Part shown: positions 16,498 to 25,438 of the stretch, one piece after another
Numbering within the stretch: position 1 is the first letter of the stretch
Layout of the letters: every line of letters begins with the position of its first letter
Origin: Saprospiraceae bacterium
GTDB lineage: Bacteria; Bacteroidota; Bacteroidia; Chitinophagales; Saprospiraceae
Assembly (NCBI GenBank): GCA_016714445.1
Contig: JADJNF010000001.1
Span: forward strand, 1,116,001 to 1,180,000
Length of the DNA: 64,000 nt
Direction of reading: 5' to 3'
Notes under the pieces: model-generated
Seen by the model: the letters and a program-made list of their open reading frames with translations, nothing else
Databases searched by the model: none
What the model was told of the DNA's origin: nothing
Made by a program: the position numbers and the translations under genes

Positions 16498-17385
16498 ATG
16501 GTTAAATATTTAGAAGAAATAACGGTTTTGACACCCAATGATTGTTTTCTCCATGCTGTAAGGGAAAAAACAGACTATGATTTTCCTATTCATAAACATC
16601 CGGAAATTGAACTTAATCTGATCCTGCATAGTAAGGGTGCCCTGCGTGTTATAGGAGATCATATAGGTGAGATAAGTAATGTAGAATTGGTTTTAGTTGG
16701 AAGTAATTTACCACATGGATGGCTGACGCACAAATATCAATTTGTTGATCAGCCACAAAAGATAAAAGAAGTTACCATTCAGTTTCATGAAAATATACTC
16801 GATAGCCTGATCGAAAGAAATCAGTTGATTTATTTAAAAGAAATGATGGCTAAAGCATCCGGAGGCATATTTTTCGGTGAAAAAACTATCCATAAAGTTA
16901 AGGATAAAATTATCTCTCTTTCCACAGATAAAGGATTTTATTCAGTGATGGAACTATTAATGATCCTGCATGATTTATCTTTAGCAGATGATACTAAAAT
17001 TTTGTGTGACGAAAAAGTCAATTTCTATGAAAATCACAAAAAAAATGAAAGGCTGGGAAAAATTTTAAATTACATGCATGATCATTTTCAAAAGGATATA
17101 TCGCTTTCAGAGATAGCAAAAGTATCAGGTATGACCACCATTTCTTTCAACCGATTTATCAAAAAAAATACAGGAAAAACATTTATTGATTTACTTATTC
17201 AAATAAGACTTGGTCACGCCTACAATTTGCTGATAGATTCCAATTATACGGTTTCAGAAATTGCATTTCGGTGCGGGTTTAAAAATGTATCCTATTTTAA
17301 CAGGGCATTCAAAACAAATAAAAATAAAACGCCCTTGCAATTCAGACATGAATTTCTTACCTGCTGTAAAAGAACCATCGTTTGA
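16498..17385 (+). CDS. AraC-family transcriptional regulator, likely of the sugar operon
   Basis: 295 residues. An N-terminal cupin-like sensor (about 1-170) begins with the pattern DFPIHKHPEIELNLIL, usual for RmlC-like sugar-binding regulators. The C-terminal double HTH (about 190-288) has ISLSEIAKVSGMTTISFNRF and the second helix signature VSEIAFRCGFKNVSYFNRAF. It is transcribed away from the aldo/keto reductase-transporter-GH94-SDR operon, the standard position for its regulator. It probably activates that operon when the disaccharide or a derivative is bound. It converges on the DUF368 gene with an 11-base gap. Confidence 0.92.
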   Translation: MVKYLEEITVLTPNDCFLHAVREKTDYDFPIHKHPEIELNLILHSKGALRVIGDHIGEISNVELVLVGSNLPHGWLTHKYQFVDQPQKIKEVTIQFHENILDSLIERNQLIYLKEMMAKASGGIFFGEKTIHKVKDKIISLSTDKGFYSVMELLMILHDLSLADDTKILCDEKVNFYENHKKNERLGKILNYMHDHFQKDISLSEIAKVSGMTTISFNRFIKKNTGKTFIDLLIQIRLGHAYNLLIDSNYTVSEIAFRCGFKNVSYFNRAFKTNKNKTPLQFRHEFLTCCKRTIV

Positions 17386-17396
17386 TAAGTATTGCT

Positions 17397-18386
17397 TTAA
17401 CTTAGGCTTGCGTCCTTATTTTTCCACTCCATCAGTAAAACTATGCTAAAACCTACAATAATGGCTACTAAAGTTACCAGTACTTTAGGGGAGGACATCC
17501 AATAGTCGGCTGGCATAACGTTCATTTCTTTCAGAATTTTTATTTTTTCCGGATCAAAAGTGTTTAGTAAGTCCAAAGAAGTAATTTGTGTAGCCACATT
17601 TGTCTCTTTGTCCAAAATTAAATCAATATTGCGCCATGGCCATATTTTATATAATGATCCTATCAGAAAACCAGTAAGCAGCACAAATGTATGTTGTCTG
17701 TAATGTACAAACAACCAGGACAATATCCTTGAAAACCAGGTAATACCTACTATACAACCTAAAGCAAAGATGGCTATAATGTACATGCTATGTGTATCAA
17801 AACTGACCAGAATACTTTTGAGTGATGGGATGATTAAAGTATACATACCCATCAAAAGAAGCATAAAACTACCGGAGATCCCCGGGAGAATAAATGCAGA
17901 AATGGCCACCATACCTGCCAGAAATATGTAAAATGGGTGAGTACTGCCTTCCGCAGGGGAAACCATTGAAATAAAAAGTGCGATACCAACACCTGTAACC
18001 AAGGCAATGAACTTGGAGATATTCCACTTATCTGTATGTCTTCCGATCAATATCGCTGAAGCCATTACAAGTCCGAAAAAGAATCCCCAAAGTGGCTCAG
18101 GGTAATTTTTCATCATCCAGGTGATTACAAATATGCCGAAAACTATACCTGCAGCCATACCTGAAATCAAACTCAACAAAAACCATCCATTGATTTTGTC
18201 CCATATTTTCTTAAAATCACCTCTAAATAAAAGCCTGAAAAGCTCTAGGTCAAATGCTTTGATCGAATTTAAAAGGTCTTCATATATTCCCGTAATAAAA
18301 GCTATGGTTCCACCAGACACTCCTGGTATTACTTCAGCTATACCCATGGCAGACCCTTTCAGCATTGTCGAAACATTAAATTTCAT
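17397..18386 (-). CDS. DUF368 membrane protein, putative undecaprenyl-phosphate flippase (PopT type)
   Basis: 329 residues with eight or nine membrane helices. The N-terminal signature GSAMGIAEVIPGVSGGTIAFITGIY is diagnostic for DUF368 (PF04018); it covers about residues 11-35. A second ILPGISGSFMLLLMG element lies near residue 170, the internal repeat of the fold. DUF368 proteins have been implicated in returning undecaprenyl phosphate to the cytoplasmic face of the membrane for reuse in cell-wall synthesis. It lies 40 bases after the S1/P1-type gene in the same direction and may be cotranscribed, but no functional link is evident. Confidence 0.88.
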   Translation of the reverse strand: MKFNVSTMLKGSAMGIAEVIPGVSGGTIAFITGIYEDLLNSIKAFDLELFRLLFRGDFKKIWDKINGWFLLSLISGMAAGIVFGIFVITWMMKNYPEPLWGFFFGLVMASAILIGRHTDKWNISKFIALVTGVGIALFISMVSPAEGSTHPFYIFLAGMVAISAFILPGISGSFMLLLMGMYTLIIPSLKSILVSFDTHSMYIIAIFALGCIVGITWFSRILSWLFVHYRQHTFVLLTGFLIGSLYKIWPWRNIDLILDKETNVATQITSLDLLNTFDPEKIKILKEMNVMPADYWMSSPKVLVTLVAIIVGFSIVLLMEWKNKDASLS

Positions 18387-18426
18387 ACTTAACAGTTATC
18401 GTTTAAATTTTAAAATTGGCCAGACG

Positions 18427-19644
18427 TTAATTATCATGAGCCCGTGTTTTAATATTTTTGTCCGGCACTACAGGTTCTTCCTTAACCAATAATTGAGGTT
18501 CACTGGCATCAATAATAGGTTGACCTGCATTAACCCAAGCTGTATATAACAAAGAACCAATAGCATGAATTGAAGATCTCATCTGCTCTTCTACCATAGA
18601 ACCCAGTGCTTTGGTATATGCTTCGGCGTACTCCGGACATTGTATACGTATGGTTTGCCCCAATCTTTCATCATAGCAGTACTGCAGATCAGAATCAAAC
18701 TCTTTACTTAGTCTTTTTTCGACCAAAAGTACACTGTCCAAATGTCCATGCGCTTTAATCACAATATTCCATATATAATCTCTGGGATTTTCAATATAGT
18801 CTGCTTTGCCTACAAAAAAATCATACTCACTTTCTGCAAACAATTCAGGTATACGGGACTCCCAAAATGCATGAATGCCTACCTGATCAGTGAGTTGCCC
18901 ATTATAATTGGTCGTAGTATGCAAAGGTACATGTGCATCACTGATATAATGTCCAAATTCTGCAGAGATCCTTAATATTGCCACTCTATCTTTGATTTCA
19001 AAAGCTCTGGTAAGTTTGTTTAAAGTCGTCTCAAGATGATAGGGAACAATACCATGCAATGAAAAATGATCTTCGATCAAAACATCAATTTTATTTTGCT
19101 GAAAATAACTGGTATTAAACAATTCATCTAGATCATACCCTGATAGTCTCCATTCATCTTCGTAATACAGCGGTTTTATCACCTTCTTCCAATACTTCAC
19201 AAAAGTGGGATAATCAATGCTCAAATGGACACCTCCCAGATAATTGGTATGCAGGAAAAATGAATCCGTTGTAATGACTTTATCGAAATATAGGGAATCT
19301 GAACCTGAAATAAACTTAATTTTACAATGTTTAATGATCGCCTCTTCAAAGTCTCTGGGTACATTTGGGAAAGGAATTTTGTCCCATTGATCAATATCTA
19401 TATAATGCCTTACTCCTTCATGTTTGGTAGCATACCTTCGCTTGTCAGGATCGATGGCATGTTCTGTCATGTATTCAATATTTTTTTTATAAAAACCAAT
19501 CAATTCCGGAGGCAACGTAAAAACCGCCATCCTGTTGATGAGTCGATGCCCATAGAAACCCCACGCTTCCGGCTTTACCATAGCAGTTAATAGCATTACA
19601 ACTATCCCTAAAAAGGCAAATCCGCAAACTCTATTTATAACCAA
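18427..19644 (-). CDS. S1/P1-nuclease/zinc phospholipase C-like exported hydrolase
   Basis: 405 residues. After a hydrophobic N-terminus, the sequence AWGFYGHRLINRMAV starts near residue 27; in S1/P1 and PLC-type enzymes the first mature Trp binds zinc, so cleavage before W28 would create the metal site. Further ligands are expected in HYISDAHVPLHT and in GIHAFWESRIPE, the H-x-x-D and H-x-x-x-W/E patterns of the fold. The protein is probably exported. The last 40 residues are polar and non-conserved. The start is uncertain because only TTG is available at 19644; an in-frame ATG at residue 17 would cut into the signal peptide. Nuclease or lipase activity is undetermined. Confidence 0.8.
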   Translation of the reverse strand: MVINRVCGFAFLGIVVMLLTAMVKPEAWGFYGHRLINRMAVFTLPPELIGFYKKNIEYMTEHAIDPDKRRYATKHEGVRHYIDIDQWDKIPFPNVPRDFEEAIIKHCKIKFISGSDSLYFDKVITTDSFFLHTNYLGGVHLSIDYPTFVKYWKKVIKPLYYEDEWRLSGYDLDELFNTSYFQQNKIDVLIEDHFSLHGIVPYHLETTLNKLTRAFEIKDRVAILRISAEFGHYISDAHVPLHTTTNYNGQLTDQVGIHAFWESRIPELFAESEYDFFVGKADYIENPRDYIWNIVIKAHGHLDSVLLVEKRLSKEFDSDLQYCYDERLGQTIRIQCPEYAEAYTKALGSMVEEQMRSSIHAIGSLLYTAWVNAGQPIIDASEPQLLVKEEPVVPDKNIKTRAHDN

Positions 19645-19743
19645 ATCTTTAGATTTAATAAATTATTATGCAATATATTTCGTTTTTTGATTTGAAAATA
19701 ATAAAACAAAAGTTTTTACTGAGCTTAATGCAAATCTCTTACG

Positions 19744-20778
19744 TCATTTTTTAATATTTACAGCACCAGCAGCACTAAAAAATTCCTGATATCCACGAAA
19801 CAAATCTCCAAAAACACGATTTTGTACAGTATAAAAATCACGATCGTCTACCAAAACAAACAATCGGTTTTGAGCTTTAATTTCAGATGGACTTCTGGAA
19901 TTGCCGGTACCCGATTCAAAGTCATCATAAGCAAAAAACTTATGTGTCCTTGTAGACCCATCTTTTCTTTTTAGTTCAATGATACAATTGGGAACTTTAA
20001 AAATGACAGAATCCTTCAGTGGATAATCATTCATGAGTTTTTCGGCTCCCAAACTTTCAAAGCCTGATAAGTAAGCGCTTATTGCTCTTTTGTTTTCAGG
20101 AACAGAAAGTTGTAATCCATTGGCAATTAAAGGTTTTATAGTAGACGATACACCTTTATTTTCTATGATAAACGAAGCGCTATTTTGTTTTGGGTATTCC
20201 ACTTTAACGAATTCAATTTCATCGGAAAGGTCTCTGAAAATAAATTTGTCTCTGAAATTTTCTATCGGTTGTTCAAATCTTGATCTCAGACCACCTCCCA
20301 AGCCTGGCAAATGCATGGCATAGGGCTGCACTGACCCACCCAATATCATGTAAGTTCCATCTCCTTTTTGCGTATCGCTTCCTATAAAAATGATTCTTGA
20401 TGGTTGGCTTTCATTTTCATACACATCAACCTGAATGCCACTTTTTTTAATACTTTCCACGATGGTAGGCGTAGCTGCTTTGGATGGAATAAACAACATT
20501 TTCATTCCAGTCAGGACTTTTTCAATGTTTACAAAAACAGCAGGATCGACGGCATATTTGTTATTAACTTTCCACTGTTTTCCTTCACGTGTAAAAACAA
20601 GTGGTTGCAATTTAGTATGCTTAATGACTATTTTTTTTACATCATCGAAGGACTCTACGGTAAAACCCCGATCAGCAGTTACTACCCCTTTCCTATTATC
20701 TTTATCATTTCTTATCAGGAAATATGCGGTCGCACTTAACGCTGCCAATAATAAAAAAAGAATTACTAACCTTTTCAC
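19744..20778 (-). CDS. DUF4340 protein of the gliding ABC-transporter locus
   Basis: 344 residues from a GTG start, 33 bases after gldG. A single N-terminal membrane anchor (RLVILFLLLAALSATAYFL) is followed by a periplasmic beta-rich domain with repeats of the pattern V-K-K-I-V-I-K and REGKQWKVNN that define DUF4340. Proteins of this family sit directly downstream of GldG-like auxiliary subunits in many bacteria and are thought to be extra periplasmic subunits of the same ABC complex. The role is unproven. Operon position supports assignment to the GldAFG complex. Confidence 0.85.
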   Translation of the reverse strand: MKRLVILFLLLAALSATAYFLIRNDKDNRKGVVTADRGFTVESFDDVKKIVIKHTKLQPLVFTREGKQWKVNNKYAVDPAVFVNIEKVLTGMKMLFIPSKAATPTIVESIKKSGIQVDVYENESQPSRIIFIGSDTQKGDGTYMILGGSVQPYAMHLPGLGGGLRSRFEQPIENFRDKFIFRDLSDEIEFVKVEYPKQNSASFIIENKGVSSTIKPLIANGLQLSVPENKRAISAYLSGFESLGAEKLMNDYPLKDSVIFKVPNCIIELKRKDGSTRTHKFFAYDDFESGTGNSRSPSEIKAQNRLFVLVDDRDFYTVQNRVFGDLFRGYQEFFSAAGAVNIKK

Positions 20779-20811
20779 AAATCTGGTTTTACAATAAATG
20801 AATACATTTTA

Positions 20812-22509
20812 TCAGGACGAGTACCTTCTTTTTCGAAAATACTGATATGCAAATCCGAATAAGGCCAAAAGTAATACAGGAAGCCCAACATTTATAAATT
20901 GCCACCATGATTTTTCCTGTTTTGTCCTGACGGTGTCCAATAGACGAAGTTTTATTTCCTTTGATCTCGATTCAAGAATGTTATTTTCGTCCAGCATATA
21001 CTCGACCGCATTCAAGATAAAATCTTTATTTCCCTTATAAAATCGTCTTTCCCATTTATTATAGCCAATGTCTTCAGTGTCTCCGGTGGTCGTATTGATG
21101 AGATTTTTGGCAAAATCAGAATCTGATATGACAATCTGCTTTGCCGGAATGCTTTTGTCTTTAAATTTTACTCCGATTCTGTCCAGCATACTCTGAAACT
21201 CCGGGGTAAGTCTGTTCTTAAAAAATGATTCAAACTCTCCTTCCAGCAAATAAGCCACTGGTCTATTACCATCATTAAATTTAGATGGATCCGGAGCAAC
21301 TTTAAGTATTTCAAATGACAATCTGACCGGAGAAAGCTGTGATCTGGAATATTTGGAACTTTTAAGCAACATGGTTTTTTTAACATTGCCTTCTGTTTTT
21401 ACAGTATCAATAGTACTTGGGAAAAAAAGATTTACTCTGTCTATATTTTTTACGACCGGATGTTGTATTTCTGATGCAGCAGCCATATGATACACCCATG
21501 GGAATAACTTTGTCTGGGGTTTATCTCCTGACATGCCAACTACCTGAGGTATGGAACTACATTCCAAATCTACGATCAGATCCGGCATAATCCGCACTCC
21601 ATATTTGAATAACATATCATCAAGACCAGTAGCTATATCTTCGGGTACATAAAACTTGTACTTGTTGATACTATCCAATGAAACCGGAAACTTATCTATC
21701 AGCCAGATTATCTTACCACCATTCATGACGTACTGATCCAGCTTAAATTGATTTTGAAGTGTCATGGGGGTTTTAGGTCCCGCCAGGATCACCAGATCAA
21801 TGGTACTATCCAGTTTCATCAATGTATCGAGGCTAACCCTTCCTACCCTATGGAATCGTCTTATTTCACTTTCCAGTCTAAATGTCTGGCTTTCTTCCCA
21901 CTCTCCATTGCCTTGAGTGAACAGAACATTTTTTGGTCTTTCTGATTGTAATTTTTGGAAAGCATTGGCAAACTTGTACTCCAACAGCGCCACAGATTTA
22001 TTGAGAATGATCTCTTCATCATCTCCTGGTTTTTGTTCTTCCAGCAAATTGACAATATATTTTTTCTGTCTATAGTTGATGATAGCAAAAGGAAATACCG
22101 CTTTCTGAACCAATTGTATACCATCTGAATAGCTCAAAGAAATGGGAATGATATTATCTTCCTGAAGAAGTTTTTTCTTTTGTTCCAGTTCCTTTACGGA
22201 GCCAACCGTGGGATCTTCAAATTCAAATACTATATTGGGATTTATATCTCGAAATTTATTTAGGATATCCAGAACAGAAGATTGCAATCGTTTAAATCCA
22301 GCTGGAAATTCACCATCGAGAAGCACACGAATACTCATGTTGTCCCCGGCAGTAGATACAATCTTTTTGGTATTTTCGCTTAAAGTAAACCTGTTATCGT
22401 CTGTCAGATCAAATTCCGTATAAATAAATGAACCAATAACATTGATTAAAAATACTATGGCCACCACGAGTAGTAACTGTAAATATCTATTGGAAGAAGG
22501 CATTTTCAT
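20812..22509 (-). CDS. gldG: Gliding motility-associated ABC transporter auxiliary protein GldG
   Basis: 565 residues. N-terminal membrane helix (about 10-30), a large periplasmic ABC-auxiliary domain containing YTEFDLTDDNRFTLSENTKKI and the IxVLLDGEFPAGFKRL segment, a glycine-poor central Rossmann-like part with VLFTQGNGEWEE and LVILAGPKTPMTLQNQFKLD, and a C-terminal helix near 535-555. This is the layout of GldG. With GldA and GldF it forms a membrane transporter required for gliding in Flavobacterium johnsoniae; its substrate is unknown. Eleven bases separate it from gldF. Confidence 0.92.
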   Translation of the reverse strand: MKMPSSNRYLQLLLVVAIVFLINVIGSFIYTEFDLTDDNRFTLSENTKKIVSTAGDNMSIRVLLDGEFPAGFKRLQSSVLDILNKFRDINPNIVFEFEDPTVGSVKELEQKKKLLQEDNIIPISLSYSDGIQLVQKAVFPFAIINYRQKKYIVNLLEEQKPGDDEEIILNKSVALLEYKFANAFQKLQSERPKNVLFTQGNGEWEESQTFRLESEIRRFHRVGRVSLDTLMKLDSTIDLVILAGPKTPMTLQNQFKLDQYVMNGGKIIWLIDKFPVSLDSINKYKFYVPEDIATGLDDMLFKYGVRIMPDLIVDLECSSIPQVVGMSGDKPQTKLFPWVYHMAAASEIQHPVVKNIDRVNLFFPSTIDTVKTEGNVKKTMLLKSSKYSRSQLSPVRLSFEILKVAPDPSKFNDGNRPVAYLLEGEFESFFKNRLTPEFQSMLDRIGVKFKDKSIPAKQIVISDSDFAKNLINTTTGDTEDIGYNKWERRFYKGNKDFILNAVEYMLDENNILESRSKEIKLRLLDTVRTKQEKSWWQFINVGLPVLLLALFGFAYQYFRKRRYSS

Positions 22510-22520
22510 ACGAATGAGTT

Positions 22521-23249
22521 TTACTTACGATTTTCCATTATGGTGATGGTAGCATAAATAAATACAAATATCATGGAAACAAAATAAACTATATCTCTAC
22601 TGTCTATCAATCCTTTACTGATACTGTTGTAATGATAATTTATACCCAGTTTCTGAATAAAAAGATCAAAATTTGCAGCAAACACTGGCATTCTGGCTAT
22701 ATAAACAAAAGCCCAATGAAAAAAGAAACAAAAAAAAGCACCCAAAATAAATGCTATAATCTGATTGTTGGTCAGTGTAGAAGCAAACATGCCGATGGCA
22801 ACAAACGCTCCTGAGAGAAAAAACAAACCAATATACGATCCGAAAATAGCACCTGAATCAAGATTACCTACCGGAGAACCCAATTGATAAATAGAGAAAT
22901 AATAAATCAAAGTCGGCAACAAAGCAAATATGACCAGCGAAAAATTTGCCAGATACTTGCCAAGGATGATTTCATAGGATGTCAATGGTTTAGTATAAAG
23001 AAATTCAATGGTTCCTTTGGCTTTTTCTTCCGCAAAGCTTCTCATGGTAACTGCAGGTATTAAAAATAAAAAAACCAGCGGTGCTATGGAAAACAGCTGA
23101 TCCATGGTAGCAAAATTGTAATCAAGTACGCTGGTATCAGAAAAAACCCACATAAAAAGACCAATAGAAATAAGAAATACACTGATGACCAGATATCCGA
23201 TCAATGAACTGAAAAAAGTATTTATTTCTTTATAAAAAACACTAAACAT
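22521..23249 (-). CDS. gldF: Gliding motility-associated ABC transporter permease GldF
   Basis: 242 residues, six membrane helices of the ABC-2 type. The N-terminus MFSVFYKEINTFFSSLIGYL and the cytoplasmic segment AVTMRSFAEEKAKGTIEFLYTKPL are typical of GldF and NosY-like permeases. It overlaps the end of gldA by eight bases and precedes gldG, so the three proteins are cotranslated parts of one complex in the cytoplasmic membrane. Confidence 0.93.
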   Translation of the reverse strand: MFSVFYKEINTFFSSLIGYLVISVFLISIGLFMWVFSDTSVLDYNFATMDQLFSIAPLVFLFLIPAVTMRSFAEEKAKGTIEFLYTKPLTSYEIILGKYLANFSLVIFALLPTLIYYFSIYQLGSPVGNLDSGAIFGSYIGLFFLSGAFVAIGMFASTLTNNQIIAFILGAFFCFFFHWAFVYIARMPVFAANFDLFIQKLGINYHYNSISKGLIDSRDIVYFVSMIFVFIYATITIMENRK

Positions 23250-24162
23250 CAGAAGTCGATTTGGTCAGTTTTCTGAAAATATCCTCAACATTGGCTTTGT
23301 CTTGCCGCATTTCTAATAATGTAAGACCATTTTTTACCGCCGCATCAAAAATAGACTTGCGAATATCACTGTGGCTATCTGATGTGAAAGTAAACTGTCC
23401 GTGGTCACTGATGACATCTGCAACACCTTCAATATGTGTAAAAAGAACAGGTGAAACGTTCTTTTGAGCAAACTCAACATGGATAATCTGATTGGCTGAC
23501 ATTCTGTTGCTAAGTTTTTCGATGGATTCATTGGCCACCAAAAGACCATCACTGATGATCACCACCCGATCGCATAATGCCTGTACTTCCTGCATGATGT
23601 GCGAAGAAAAAATCACTGTTTTTTCTTTTCCGAGTTCTCTGATCAGGCTTCTGATATCTACCAATTGATTCATATCCAAACCGGAAGTAGGTTCATCCAG
23701 TATCAACACTTTAGGATCATGTATGATGGCTTGTGCCAAACCTACTCTTTGACGATATCCTTTGGAGAGTGTACCAATGATTTTATTTTGCTCTTTACCC
23801 AGTCCTGTCATCTCAATGATATCGCTTATTCTGGCATTTTTGTTTTCTATTTTGTGTATGCTGGCGACAAACTGAAGAAACTCTTTTACATACATTTCTT
23901 CATATAGCGGATTGTGCTCAGGAAGATAGCCTATCTGCTTTCTGACCATCAAAGGCGAATTTCTGATATCATATCCTTCCACTTCTGCAGTACCTTCTGT
24001 GGGTTCAATATAACAGCAAATCATTTTCATAGTAGTCGTCTTTCCAGCTCCGTTTGGTCCCAAAAAGCCAAGAATCTGGCCCGGATGAGCTTCAAAAGAT
24101 AATTGATTTACAGCTAACTGATGGTCAAATTGTTTAGATAATCCTTTTACAATGACTGACAT
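23242..24162 (-). CDS. gldA: Gliding motility-associated ABC transporter ATPase GldA
   Basis: 306 residues. Walker A GPNGAGKTTTMK (about 34-45), Q-loop IGYLPEHNPLYEEM, ABC signature LSKGYRQRVGLAQAI (near 137), Walker B VLILDEPTSGLDMNQ and switch His in FSSHIMQEV. A C-terminal regulatory part of about 90 residues follows. It powers the GldFG membrane complex. It opens the leftward cluster gldA-gldF-gldG-DUF4340, and has a -7 box at 24212-24219. Confidence 0.94.
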   Translation of the reverse strand: MSVIVKGLSKQFDHQLAVNQLSFEAHPGQILGFLGPNGAGKTTTMKMICCYIEPTEGTAEVEGYDIRNSPLMVRKQIGYLPEHNPLYEEMYVKEFLQFVASIHKIENKNARISDIIEMTGLGKEQNKIIGTLSKGYRQRVGLAQAIIHDPKVLILDEPTSGLDMNQLVDIRSLIRELGKEKTVIFSSHIMQEVQALCDRVVIISDGLLVANESIEKLSNRMSANQIIHVEFAQKNVSPVLFTHIEGVADVISDHGQFTFTSDSHSDIRKSIFDAAVKNGLTLLEMRQDKANVEDIFRKLTKSTSDV

Positions 24163-24211
24163 GCTTTGAGTTTAGGTTACTATTAAAATTGAGTTGTCTT
24201 AAAAAACGATG

Positions 24212-24219
24212 CAAAAGTA
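24212..24219 (-). promoter_or_regulatory. -7 box TACTTTTG upstream of gldA
   Basis: The minus strand reads TACTTTTG, a perfect TAnnTTTG box, giving a predicted leader of about 44 bases before the gldA ATG at 24162. No matching -33 TTG was found. Confidence 0.4.
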
Positions 24220-24319
24220 AAATTATTACATGAGAAACATAGTAATATGTATTATAGTTTTTAATGTTTCAGATATGCTGCTGTGGAATAATGCAGGTTT
24301 AATTCATCAAAACAACAGA

Positions 24320-25438
24320 TTAGTTTGTTTTATTATAGCTGTAAATAGCAAAAAAATTGAGCACCACACCAAAAACAAAAATAATTCTTATATGCGGCCA
24401 TATATCTTTGATCGTCGCCCCTTTCAGCAGTACCATCCGCATGACTTCTACCATATAACTTACCGGATTAAAAGCCGCCACTACCTGAGCCCACGGAGGC
24501 ATACTTTCTATTGGGGTGTACAATCCACTCAATAGTATAAATATAAGCATGAAAAAAAATGCCACCATCATAGCTTGCTGCTGCGTATTGGTAAAATTTG
24601 AAAGCAATAGTCCAAAACCAAGGATAGCAAACAAATACAATGCTGAAAATACATATAGAACGTATATATTACTACCGGGCACGATACCATGCACTATAAA
24701 ACTTATCACCAGACCAACCGTCAAAATAACAAACCCCAAAAGCCAAAAGGGAACAATTTTTCCCATAATGAACTGATATTTTTTGATTGGAGAAACATTC
24801 AACTGTTCAATGGTGCCGATTTCCTTTTCTTTTACAATATTTAATGCTGACAGAAACCCACCCACCATAGTAAGAAGGACAGCAAGTATACCCGGTACCA
24901 TAAATAACTGATAATTACGATGTGGATTATACAGACTGGTATAGGTAACGTCTATCATTGGTTCCGGATTAAATTCCGGCATCTGAAACCATTCTACTCT
25001 AATGTTTTGATTAAATTGCTGTATGATTCCCAGCGTATATGCTGCACCAAGATTACCTTTGGTACCATTGACTGCATTAATAGCAAGCAATACATCTGCT
25101 TTACTTTCTCTGATCAGTGTTGCCTCAAATCGATGTGGGATTTCAATCACCAGATCTGCTTTTTCATCTTCTATCCATTGTAATCCTTCCTTAAATGTAT
25201 GGGTATATCCGGTTAACCTGAAATAGGCTGAATTTTCAATTTTTGAGACCAGCGTGCGGGAGTAATCTGAATGGTCGTGGTCAATGATACCAATCTTTAT
25301 ATTTTTAATTTCATAGTCCGCTGCAAATGGAAGTACAATCAGTTGCAACATGGGCATAATAAATATGAGCCTTAATATGGCCGGGTCTCTGAATATTTGT
25401 CTGAATTCTTTTTTCAGTATAAAAATAAATGTTGTCAT
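24320..25438 (-). CDS. ABC-2 type efflux permease (YbhR-like)
   Basis: 372 residues. Cytoplasmic start KKEFRQIFRDPAILRLIFIMPML, helix 1, a periplasmic domain of about 150 residues, then five helices carrying the ABC-2 motif NIVKEKEIGTIEQLNVSPIKK. It overlaps the stop/start of the sister permease by four bases (25435-25438). Two such permeases, two ATPases, an HlyD adaptor and TolC form a tripartite drug-efflux pump of the YbhGFSR type. It is the last gene of the operon; it ends 157 bases before the gldA start. Confidence 0.93.
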   Translation of the reverse strand: MTTFIFILKKEFRQIFRDPAILRLIFIMPMLQLIVLPFAADYEIKNIKIGIIDHDHSDYSRTLVSKIENSAYFRLTGYTHTFKEGLQWIEDEKADLVIEIPHRFEATLIRESKADVLLAINAVNGTKGNLGAAYTLGIIQQFNQNIRVEWFQMPEFNPEPMIDVTYTSLYNPHRNYQLFMVPGILAVLLTMVGGFLSALNIVKEKEIGTIEQLNVSPIKKYQFIMGKIVPFWLLGFVILTVGLVISFIVHGIVPGSNIYVLYVFSALYLFAILGFGLLLSNFTNTQQQAMMVAFFFMLIFILLSGLYTPIESMPPWAQVVAAFNPVSYMVEVMRMVLLKGATIKDIWPHIRIIFVFGVVLNFFAIYSYNKTN

